The notes under the pieces: generated by a model
Seen by the model: the letters and a program-made list of their open reading frames with translations, nothing else
What the model was told of the DNA's origin: nothing
Database searches by the model: none
Made by a program: the position numbers and the translations under genes
In this document: in pieces, positions 1-7,454 of the stretch
Position numbering within the stretch: position 1 is the first letter of the stretch
How the letters are laid out: each line of letters opens with the position of its first letter
Origin: CAYVWB01 sp964455395
GTDB lineage: Bacteria > Desulfobacterota > Desulfovibrionia > Desulfovibrionales > Desulfovibrionaceae
Assembly (NCBI GenBank): GCA_964455395.1
Contig: CAYVWB010000068.1
Coordinates: 1-23,245, forward strand
Length of the DNA: 23,245 bases
Direction of reading: 5' to 3'

Positions 1-4
1 ACCG

Positions 5-2230
5 CTATTTCAGCAGCGCAGCCTTGGCCTTGCGGCGTGCGGCGTGGAGAATGGGCTCGGTGTAGCCGTTGGGTTGCTCGCGGCCTTTGAAGATCAGGTC
101 ACGGGCGGCCTGGAAGGCGATGGATCGCTGTGGGTCGTTGGCCATGGGAAGGTAGCCGTGTTCGCCGGCATTCTGGGAATCCACCACGGCGGCCATGCGT
201 TCCAGGGAGGCGTCGAGGAGCGTTTCGTCCACCACACCGTGCCGCAGCCAGTTGGCGAGCAGCTGACTGGCGATGCGCAGGGTGGCGCGGTCCTCCATGA
301 GGCCGACGCCGCCGAGGTCCGGCACTTTGGAGCAGCCCACCCCCATCTCCACCCAGCGGACCACATAGCCGAGGATGGCCTGGACGTTGGCGTCCACCTC
401 CTCCTGCACGGCGTGGGGCGCAGGCGTCGTCGTCATGAGAGGCAGGGTGAGCAGGTCGCGGCGGCTGGCCCGGGGGCCGGCGGCCAGCAAGGCCGCCTGA
501 CGGGCGTTTACATCCACCTGGTGGTAGTGGATGGCGTGCAGGGTGGCGGCCGTGGGCGAGGGGGCCCAGGCGCAGTCTGCGCCGGCTTCCGGGTGTTCGC
601 CCTTGACGGCGACCATCTCGGCCATGGAGTCGGGCTTGGCCCACATGCCTTTGCCGATCTGCCCCCGCCCCATGAAGCCGCAAGCGAGCCCCACGTCCAC
701 GTTCTGGTCCTCGTAGGCGGCTATCCACGGCTCTTGTTTCATGGCGGCCTTGCGGACCACGGGGCCGGCTTCCATGTCCGTATGGATCTCGTCCCCCGTG
801 CGATCGAGGAACCCCGTGTTGATGAAGATGATGCGGTCTCGCGCAGCGTGGACGCACGCCTTCAGGTTCAGGGTGGTGCGCCGCTCCTCGTCCATCACGC
901 CCATCTTGAGCGCCCCCGTGGGCAGGTCCAGCTCGTCCTCCACCAATTCCAGCAGACGGCAGTGGAACGCGACCTCCGCGGGGCCGTGCATCTTGGGTTT
1001 GACGATGTACATGGCGCCGGCTCTGGAGTTGACGCAGGCGCCGACGCCGGCGCGGTCCACCAATGCGAGGAGGCCGGAGGCCACGGCGTCCAGGAAGGTC
1101 TCGTGGACGGGTTGTCCCGCGGCGTCCAGTACGGCGTCGGTCGTCATCAGGGAGCCCACATTGCGAATCAGCAGGAGGCTGCGGCCCGGCAGGGTCAGCG
1201 AGCCGCCGTCGGGGGCGGTGTAGTGACGGTCCGGGTGGAGCCGCCGGGTCACCCGGACGTCGCCTTTGGAGAAGGTCGCTTCCAGGTCGCCGCGGAAGAG
1301 TTCGAGGAGGGTGACGTAGGCTGCGGCCTTGTCCTCGGCGTCCACGATGGCCACGGAGTCCTCCAGATCCAGAATGGTGGTGACGGCGGCTTCCATCATC
1401 ACGTCCGCCACGCCGGCGGGATGTTCGCGACCCACGGGGTGTTCGCGGTCGATAACGAGCTCCACATGCAGGCCATGGCGCTCGACGAGCACGGCGGCGG
1501 GCTCTGTCGGGGTTTCGCCGGCGGACTCCAGGTCGGTTCCCTCGCGCAGGCGTGCGCCGGCGAAGCGGGCCTCGGGGCCGAGGGTGACGACGCTGCCGTC
1601 GTGCAGGGCCATCTCCAGATCGAGACGCCCCCGGCGCATGACCACGCGGTACGCCGCCACGTCCGCGTGGGAGCCCTTTGCGAGGGGCGCGGCCTGGTCC
1701 AGCACGGTGGCGGCGAAGTCCATCACGGCCTTGCCGCGCGCGGGGTTGTAGCCGCCGGTTTTCTGGAGGCCGTCGTCTTCCGGGATGAGATCGGAGCCAT
1801 AGGCGGCGTCGTAGAGACTGCCCCAGCGTGCGTTGGCGGCGTTGAGCACGTAGCGGGGGATGGTGGCGGGAACCACGAGCTGGGGCCCGGCCACGCGCGC
1901 GATTTCGGGGTCCACAGCGCCGGGGTCGATGGCGAAGTCCGCGGGCTCCTCCACCAGATAGCCGATCTCCCGAAGGAAGTCCTCATAGGGGCCCTGGGCG
2001 TGGCGTCCTTCCATGGGCGGGTTGTCCCTGTGGTAGGAGTCGATCTTGGCCTGGAGTTCATCGCGCACGGCGAGCAGGCGGTGGTTTTCCGGGCCCAGCT
2101 CCTCCACGGCGCGGGCCAGCGCCGCCCAGACGCGATCAGCGGAGAGGCCGGCCGTGGCGGCGGCTTGTTCCAATGCGTCCCGGATGGGTTGCGCCACCTG
2201 GATTCCCTGGATCGTGTGGTACTCCATCAT
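5..2230 (-). CDS. glcB: Malate synthase G
   Basis: Condenses acetyl-CoA with glyoxylate to give malate in the cytoplasm (glyoxylate bypass or glycolate use). The 741-residue length is close to the roughly 720 residues usual for the monomeric G isoform and much longer than isoform A. Family motifs are clear: IRNVGSLMTTDAV, NSRAGAMYIVKPKMHGP, MGVMDEERRTTLNLKAC, NTGFLDRTGDEIHTDMEAG, and CSKVPDLGGVGLMEDRATLR. In the last, D647 aligns with the catalytic aspartate (D631 of the E. coli enzyme). The reading frame extends 21 codons further upstream. I chose the ATG at 2230 because GGGAG lies 7 nt before it and the protein then begins MMEYHTIQ; the next ATG at 2227 is equally possible. The gene stands alone, divergent from the chemoreceptor. 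No isocitrate lyase is in the window, so the source of glyoxylate is not shown. Identity is near certain. Confidence 0.97.
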   Translation of the reverse strand: MMEYHTIQGIQVAQPIRDALEQAAATAGLSADRVWAALARAVEELGPENHRLLAVRDELQAKIDSYHRDNPPMEGRHAQGPYEDFLREIGYLVEEPADFAIDPGAVDPEIARVAGPQLVVPATIPRYVLNAANARWGSLYDAAYGSDLIPEDDGLQKTGGYNPARGKAVMDFAATVLDQAAPLAKGSHADVAAYRVVMRRGRLDLEMALHDGSVVTLGPEARFAGARLREGTDLESAGETPTEPAAVLVERHGLHVELVIDREHPVGREHPAGVADVMMEAAVTTILDLEDSVAIVDAEDKAAAYVTLLELFRGDLEATFSKGDVRVTRRLHPDRHYTAPDGGSLTLPGRSLLLIRNVGSLMTTDAVLDAAGQPVHETFLDAVASGLLALVDRAGVGACVNSRAGAMYIVKPKMHGPAEVAFHCRLLELVEDELDLPTGALKMGVMDEERRTTLNLKACVHAARDRIIFINTGFLDRTGDEIHTDMEAGPVVRKAAMKQEPWIAAYEDQNVDVGLACGFMGRGQIGKGMWAKPDSMAEMVAVKGEHPEAGADCAWAPSPTAATLHAIHYHQVDVNARQAALLAAGPRASRRDLLTLPLMTTTPAPHAVQEEVDANVQAILGYVVRWVEMGVGCSKVPDLGGVGLMEDRATLRIASQLLANWLRHGVVDETLLDASLERMAAVVDSQNAGEHGYLPMANDPQRSIAFQAARDLIFKGREQPNGYTEPILHAARRKAKAALLK

Positions 2231-2499
2231 ATCGAGCTCCCTGGCGTTTGCATGGCGGGTTTCATACAGAATCCAAAGTGATATCTCATACACACCACGC
2301 GCCGTGGAGTCCAGCCGCCGACATGCGTCCGACAGCGCGGGGGATGTCGTCTTTTGTACGCAGCAGGGGGTGACGCCCCGGTATTTCCCTGATATTTGGT
2401 GGACAGTCCAGATTACGCCCCCGCTGCGACGGGCCCGCCGGCGCCACGGCGCGGACCGCCGACTCCATACCGGACCCCACTTCTTCCTGGAGCCTTTTC

Positions 2500-4503
2500 A
2501 TGAGTTTGCGTTGGAAATTCCTCATCCCTCTCGTGGCCATCGTCGTCGTGCTGGGCGGCGCAGGACTTGTGCTCTTCACCCAGAAGTTCGACGCGCTGGA
2601 GCGCTCCTTCGTCGCCATGTTCGTGCAGGGCAAGGTCTCGGACTTCGAACGCGCCCTGGAGAGCGCCTCCGCAGAAGCGTTGGAACAAGCTGCGCAATAC
2701 AGCATGCTGCCCGAGGTGACCGCCGCCTATCAGACCGCCCTCGAGGGCGACATCGACGACCCGGAAAGCCCCCAGGCCCAGCAAGCGCGTGAACGCATCC
2801 GCGCCGCCATGGCGCCCAACATCCAGGGGCTGGAGCGCGCCACCGGGAAGAAACTCCGGCTGCATTACCACCTGCCCAACGGCAGGAGCCTGGTGCGGCT
2901 CTGGCGCGACAAGCAGGCCAGACGCGATGGCGAGTGGGTGGATATTTCCGACGACATCTCCAGCTTCCGACAGACCGTCCTCGACGTGAACCGCACCGGC
3001 CAAGCCGTGCAAGGCGTGGAGCCCGGCCGCGGCGGCTTCACCATCCGCGGTCTGGCTCCCGTGCGCGCAGCGGACGGTCGGCAGCTCGGCTCCGTGGAGG
3101 TGCTCAAGGACTTCGCGCCCATCCTGGATTCCCTGGAACGCACGCAAGGCCTCAAGGTTTTGCTCTACATGAACGAGTCCTTGCTCGCCATCACCACCCG
3201 GCTGCAGGACCCGGCGCAGTATCCCGTGATGGAAAACCGCTTCGTGCTCATCGCCGGACAAGACAACGCCGCCGCCCGCGAAACCGTCACCATGGCGGAC
3301 CTGCAAGCCGGCGCGCATGGGGACGCCATGCGGCTCGCCGGCGACACCGCCGTGGCTGCAACGCCCATTCACGACTACCGCGGGGAGCAGATCGGCGTGC
3401 TGGTCATGGCGCAGGACGTTTCTGCGCAGCGCGCGCTCATCGAAAACGCCATGCTCGCCCTGGGCGTCGGGCTACTCGTCCTGGCGGCTGCGCCGGTGCT
3501 GGCCGCGCAGTTCATCATGCAGCGCTTCATCTTCCGGCCCATCACCCAATGCCTCGCCTTCGCCGAGGCCTTTGCGCAAGGGAACATGACGGCGGATGTG
3601 GCGGTGACCCAGCGCGACGAGATGGGACAGCTGACCAACGCCCTGCGGACCATGCGCGACAACATCGCAAACATCGTCCAACGCATGAAACTCGCTTCGG
3701 ACCATGTGGCTTTGGGCAGCTCCGAGATCAGCCAGTCCTCCGCCAACGTGGCCAAAGGCGCCACGGGACAAGCCGCCAACGTGGAGGAGATCTCCTCCTC
3801 CATGGAGCAGATGGCCGCCAACATCCACCAGAACGCGGAGAACGCCTCCCAGACGGAGACCATCGCCGTGAAGCTCTCCGGCGAAGCGGAACAAGCCGGC
3901 GAAGCCGTGCGCGAGACTGTCGCCGCCATGCGCGACATCGCCGCCAAGATCACCATCATCGAGGAGATCGCCCGCCAGACGAACCTGCTTGCGCTGAACG
4001 CCGCCATCGAAGCAGCGCGCGCGGGACAGTCAGGCAAAGGCTTCGCCGTGGTCGCCGCAGAAGTGCGCAAACTGGCCGAACGCAGCGGCAAAGCCGCCGA
4101 GGAAATCCGCGGCGTCTCCGGCGACAGCGTGGACACCGCCGAAGGCGCCGGCCGGCTGCTGGAACAGATCCTCCCCGAAGTGCGCCGCACCGCCGAACTC
4201 GTGCAGGAAATCACCGCCTCCAGCAACGAACAAAGCGCCGGCGTGGACCAGATCAACACCGCCATCCAACAGCTCGACCACGTCATCCAGAGCAACGCAT
4301 CCGCCTCCGAAGAACTCGCCTCCTCCGCGGATCAGCTCTCCGAACAAGCCCGTCGCCTGCAGGACGCGGTGGACTTCTTCCAGGTGGACGAGTCGCGCCG
4401 CCCTGCAGCCGCACCCCTTTCCGCCACGACCAGCCGCGCCGCCGCACGCGACGCCAAAGCCTTGGCGACGCCCCCCGACGGGGACGGCTACACCCGCTGG
4501 TGA
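2500..4503 (+). CDS. Methyl-accepting chemotaxis protein with dCache-like sensor and C-terminal docking pentapeptide
   Basis: Transmembrane chemoreceptor of 667 residues that signals to CheA/CheW. TM1 spans about residues 7-27. A large periplasmic region of about 285 residues follows, resembling the double-Cache (dCache_3) sensors of deltaproteobacterial receptors. TM2 is at about 316-338, HAMP at about 340-392, then a long cytoplasmic helical hairpin. The hairpin tip, at about 486-530, carries the highly conserved EIARQTNLLALNAAIEAARAG and KGFAVVAAEVRKLAERS segments (given in pieces). The last about 40 residues are an Ala/Pro/Arg-rich flexible tail ending in GYTRW, which fits the x-[HFYW]-x-x-[HFYW] pattern of CheR/CheB-tethering pentapeptides such as NWETF of E. 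coli Tar and Tsr. The ATG has GGAG 7 nt upstream. Ligand unknown; its position beside acetate-metabolism genes does not prove an acetate ligand. Confidence 0.95.
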   Translation: MSLRWKFLIPLVAIVVVLGGAGLVLFTQKFDALERSFVAMFVQGKVSDFERALESASAEALEQAAQYSMLPEVTAAYQTALEGDIDDPESPQAQQARERIRAAMAPNIQGLERATGKKLRLHYHLPNGRSLVRLWRDKQARRDGEWVDISDDISSFRQTVLDVNRTGQAVQGVEPGRGGFTIRGLAPVRAADGRQLGSVEVLKDFAPILDSLERTQGLKVLLYMNESLLAITTRLQDPAQYPVMENRFVLIAGQDNAAARETVTMADLQAGAHGDAMRLAGDTAVAATPIHDYRGEQIGVLVMAQDVSAQRALIENAMLALGVGLLVLAAAPVLAAQFIMQRFIFRPITQCLAFAEAFAQGNMTADVAVTQRDEMGQLTNALRTMRDNIANIVQRMKLASDHVALGSSEISQSSANVAKGATGQAANVEEISSSMEQMAANIHQNAENASQTETIAVKLSGEAEQAGEAVRETVAAMRDIAAKITIIEEIARQTNLLALNAAIEAARAGQSGKGFAVVAAEVRKLAERSGKAAEEIRGVSGDSVDTAEGAGRLLEQILPEVRRTAELVQEITASSNEQSAGVDQINTAIQQLDHVIQSNASASEELASSADQLSEQARRLQDAVDFFQVDESRRPAAAPLSATTSRAAARDAKALATPPDGDGYTRW

Positions 4504-4612
4504 GACGCCCCATTCCTCTGGACCGCAGCCACGGCGCGCACAGGCGGCGCACTCGAGCTGCGGCGTATGAATGCCGGCGTGGAGACGGCGGCCGGGTGAC
4601 GGCTACACCCGC
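4483..4612. repeat. 15-bp direct repeat pair bracketing a convergent gene junction
   Basis: GACGGCTACACCCGC occurs at 4483-4497, where it encodes DGYTR at the very end of the chemoreceptor, and again at 4598-4612, directly past the stop codon of the convergent exonuclease gene. Both copies are preceded by CGGG, separated from the repeat by zero or one base. The copies are 115 nt apart and perfect. The 110-nt space between the two genes shows no convincing terminator hairpin with a T-run. Confidence 0.75.
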
Positions 4613-4613
4613 G

Positions 4614-5384
4614 CTAGAAGTACCACCGCCAGGAACGGCCCAGCAGGAACAAGTCCCGCAGGGAGTGGACCCCGCCACGGCGCAGCGTCCTGGTGATGTA
4701 GAGGAACAGATACGCCGTCTGCATGGCGTCCCCCATGGCGTCATGCGCAGCGAAGCGCGGCAGGCCCAGTTCAGCGGCGAGATCCGTCAGGGTGTAGGAG
4801 ACGCCCGTCATGGTCGCTTCGGGATGGTGCTTCCATTGCTCCTCCCGCCAGACCATGGCGAGCCGCAAGGTGTCGATGCAGGGGTTGTGGAAAGGGACGC
4901 CGTACAGCCGGCGGCACGCGCGGTTCAGGAAGAGCATGTCCAGCCCGATGTGGTGACCGATGATGAGCTTGCCCGCCACGGCTTCGATGAAGCCGGGGAG
5001 CGCTTCCTCCAGGGAAGGCGCCGTGGCGAGCAGGCCCGGGGTCAGGCGGTGCGCCAAGGCCCCGGCCTTGGCCACGTCGTGTTCCGGCCGCACCAGGGAC
5101 GCGTAATGCGTGGCCGGGGTGATGCGCATTCCCGAAAGGCCCACGGCGGCGAGGCTGATGAGTTCGTGGCGCTTGGGGTCCAAGCCGGTCATCTCGCAGT
5201 CCACCACGGCGAACTCGAATTGCTCCAGCGGGTCGTCCTGATCCAGGCAGGTGAAGCTCGTGTTGTTGCGCAGCAGGGCTTCGGGTGGCTCCAGGCGCTG
5301 GCTGTGGCCGCGCAGACGGTTCACGAGATTCTTGAAGGGATGGAACGCCAAAGGCGGCGGCGCGGCGTGGCTGAGTGTCGTCAT
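4614..5384 (-). CDS. DnaQ-like 3'-5' exonuclease (DEDDh family)
   Basis: A 256-residue protein of the DNA polymerase III epsilon / RNase T superfamily, predicted to degrade nucleic acid from the 3' end with two metal ions. The three exonuclease motifs are present: VVDCEMTGLDP (ExoI, D and E), IIGHHIGLDMLFLNR (ExoII, D), and HDAMGDAMQTAYL (ExoIII, H and D of the DEDDh type). About 75 residues precede ExoI, and they do not look like a known domain. The frame is open far upstream, but the ATG at 5384 has AGGAG 5 nt before it and lies 20 nt after the stop of the DUF294 gene, so it is the last gene of the operon. In many proteobacteria this exonuclease follows the symporter and DUF294 genes; why a nuclease belongs to an acetate-uptake operon is unknown. 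Confidence 0.9.
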   Translation of the reverse strand: MTTLSHAAPPPLAFHPFKNLVNRLRGHSQRLEPPEALLRNNTSFTCLDQDDPLEQFEFAVVDCEMTGLDPKRHELISLAAVGLSGMRITPATHYASLVRPEHDVAKAGALAHRLTPGLLATAPSLEEALPGFIEAVAGKLIIGHHIGLDMLFLNRACRRLYGVPFHNPCIDTLRLAMVWREEQWKHHPEATMTGVSYTLTDLAAELGLPRFAAHDAMGDAMQTAYLFLYITRTLRRGGVHSLRDLFLLGRSWRWYF

Positions 5385-5404
5385 GACGTCTCCTGAATAC
5401 AATC

Positions 5405-7348
5405 TCACATGTTCAGACGAAGTTCCTCGGCGACGAAGTTCTGCAACCGTCCCAGCAGGCCGAAGATCTCCTTGAGGCTCTTGCGCTCCAGGGGGGAGAG
5501 GTCCGCGGGGTCGATGTGGTTGTCGGGCGTCCGGTCGTTTTCCAGCTGGCGGAGTTGGTGGGAGAGCCGCAAGTGGATGAGGAACTCCAGGGCTTCGCGG
5601 GCTTCGGCGGCGACCTCCGTGGAAAGGAAGCCGTCGTCCTCCAAGCGCTCCAGCCGCTCGATGCTCTCGGTGGCGGTCACGCCGTGGCGCAGCGCCAGCA
5701 CCCGCGCGAGGTCCACGAAGGGCGCGATGGCCTTGATCTTGATGTCCAGGCGGTTCTTGTGCTCGCCATCCTTCTCCACGATGAAATTGTTGAAGAAAGT
5801 CAGGGGCGGCTTCTTGGCCACGGCGTCGCGGGCCATGAACGCGAGGAATATCTCGTTGCGGCGGGCCATGTCGGACACATCGCGGCGCAGGCTCTCGCCC
5901 AGGGTCAAGTGGCCGAACGCGGGCCGGAAGTCGAAGAAGATGGTTGAGTTGAGCACCTCTTGCGGGTTGGGCGCGGCGATCCACCGGCTGAACACGTCTT
6001 TCCAGCCGCTCAGGGAGCGCCGCCACGCCGGGTTGGAGGCCATGATCTCTCCGGGACAGAGGGGGTAGCCGCATTCCACCAGGCGGCGCACGGCTTCCTC
6101 GCCCAGACGCGCGAAGTAGGCTTCCGCTGCAGCGCGCCGTACGGGATCGGCGATGGACTTGTCGTCGTAGATGAGGCCGTTGTCCTGGTCGGTGCGGAAG
6201 GTCTGTTCGCGGCGGCCCTCGCTGCCCATGGCGATCCAGCAGAAGGCTGCGGGTGGCGGACCCAGCTCGGCTTGGGCGAGCAGCAACAGCCGCTCCAGCA
6301 CCTGGTCGTTGAGCAGGGTGATGGCCCGGCAGATGACGCGGGCGCGCGCGCCCTCCTCCACCAAGCTGCGCACGAACGCCGGCACGCTTCGCGAAAGGCT
6401 GCAGAGGGTGGCGAAGTCCCGCGCCATGGCGATCTCCTTGCCGAGCGCGAAGGGCGAGCGGCCTTGGAGGAGCTGGATATCATGGGTGGAGACGAGCCCC
6501 GTCACCTTGCCTTGTGTGGTGACAGCGAGGTGTCGCACCTGTTTCTCCAGCATGGTGAGCAACGCGTCGAAACCGGTGGCGCGGCTGTCTATGGCGAGAA
6601 CGGGGGCGCTCATCACGTGCTCGCAAGGGATGTCCAGCGGGAGATCTTGCGCCAGCACGCGCGCACGCAGGTCCTTGTCCGTCATCACGCCGACGGGTTC
6701 GCCGGAAGCGTCGGTGAGGAGGATGGCGTCGGCGTCGGCGTCGGTCATGCGGCGGGCGGCTTCGCGGACGGTGGCTTCCTTGGCGAGCAGTACGGGGGGC
6801 CGTTGCTGCGCGTCCTTGGCTGCACTGGACATGAGCGCCAGGCTCGCGGCGGCGCGAGGGGCGAGCCGGCGTTCCCGCAGCTCCATGAAGGCGCGGGAGA
6901 TGTAGCTCTCCGTGAAGTCCTCCAGAAAGAAGAGGCCCACGGCGGGTTCTTCGCGCACCAGCTCCAGAAACACGGATTTGGGCAGACGATAGAGGAAGGT
7001 GTCGTCCACGGTGACGCCGTAGAGGTTCGCCAGGCTGCCGCGGATCATGCCGAGGGCGCCGATGGCGGCTCCAGGGCCGCGGAAGTCCACCAGGGTTTCC
7101 TCGCCGGAGGGCCCGGGCAGGTACATCTTCAGGCCGCCTGTCTGGATGATGACGAGGTCCTCCACCGGGGTCACGCCACGTTCGTACATGAGGACGTCCT
7201 TGGGGACGAAGTCGATGTGCATGGCTGCAGCGAGGCGTCGGATGACAGGGGGCTCCAGGTCCGAGAACGGCAGCGTCCTTGCGAGAAACGCCTCTATTTC
7301 CGCAGTGGGCGCAGCGTTGGGTGGACGGTTGCCGGCGTGCTCGGACAT
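5405..7348 (-). CDS. Cyclic-nucleotide-binding/CBS/DUF294 nucleotidyltransferase-like protein
   Basis: Cytoplasmic 647-residue regulatory protein with four parts: a cNMP-binding-like domain (about 18-145), two CBS domains (about 185-240 and 245-295), a DUF294 nucleotidyltransferase-like domain (about 310-450), and the DUF294 C-terminal helical domain (about 480-640). The nucleotidyltransferase core shows GSEGRREQTFRTDQDNG with G375-S376 and the D387-x-D389 metal-binding pair, related to the GlnD uridylyltransferase fold. The cNMP domain lacks the usual GE and R-[ST]-A signature of the phosphate-binding cassette: the matching segment reads GPGAAIGALGMIRG. Binding of cAMP is therefore doubtful. 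The start ATG has GGAG 5 nt upstream. It is third in the operon, 106 nt after the symporter, and is a conserved partner of these symporters. A role in modifying or gating the transporter in response to adenylates is plausible inference. Confidence 0.92.
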   Translation of the reverse strand: MSEHAGNRPPNAAPTAEIEAFLARTLPFSDLEPPVIRRLAAAMHIDFVPKDVLMYERGVTPVEDLVIIQTGGLKMYLPGPSGEETLVDFRGPGAAIGALGMIRGSLANLYGVTVDDTFLYRLPKSVFLELVREEPAVGLFFLEDFTESYISRAFMELRERRLAPRAAASLALMSSAAKDAQQRPPVLLAKEATVREAARRMTDADADAILLTDASGEPVGVMTDKDLRARVLAQDLPLDIPCEHVMSAPVLAIDSRATGFDALLTMLEKQVRHLAVTTQGKVTGLVSTHDIQLLQGRSPFALGKEIAMARDFATLCSLSRSVPAFVRSLVEEGARARVICRAITLLNDQVLERLLLLAQAELGPPPAAFCWIAMGSEGRREQTFRTDQDNGLIYDDKSIADPVRRAAAEAYFARLGEEAVRRLVECGYPLCPGEIMASNPAWRRSLSGWKDVFSRWIAAPNPQEVLNSTIFFDFRPAFGHLTLGESLRRDVSDMARRNEIFLAFMARDAVAKKPPLTFFNNFIVEKDGEHKNRLDIKIKAIAPFVDLARVLALRHGVTATESIERLERLEDDGFLSTEVAAEAREALEFLIHLRLSHQLRQLENDRTPDNHIDPADLSPLERKSLKEIFGLLGRLQNFVAEELRLNM

Positions 7349-7374
7349 GGGTGCTCCTGGGAAATGTGGGCCGA

Positions 7375-7403
7375 CCGGCGCCCCTGCGGGGAATGGGCGC
7401 CGG
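7375..7403 (-). promoter_or_regulatory. Intercistronic stem-loop between symporter and DUF294 genes
   Basis: Perfect 9-bp inverted repeat CCGGCGCCC (7375-7383) and GGGCGCCGG (7395-7403) around an 11-nt loop, inside the 106-nt gap of the operon. No T-run follows on the transcribed strand, so it does not look like an intrinsic terminator. It could stabilise the upstream message or mark a processing site that sets a different level for the downstream genes. Confidence 0.6.
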
Positions 7404-7454
7404 CCGGCGTTTCACGTGGTCCGAGGGTATCCTGAGAACCCTCTCGGCGCAGCC

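Noticed and set aside
44..2281. A 745-codon open frame on the plus strand opposite malate synthase.
   Set aside because: It mirrors the synthase codons, is rich in Gly/His/Val without any domain, and has no ribosome binding site; it is a shadow in high-GC DNA.
2934..5396. An 820-codon plus-strand frame running through the chemoreceptor and the opposite strand of the exonuclease.
   Set aside because: Its translation is Arg/His/Pro-rich and lacks motifs, while both overlapped genes have clear families.
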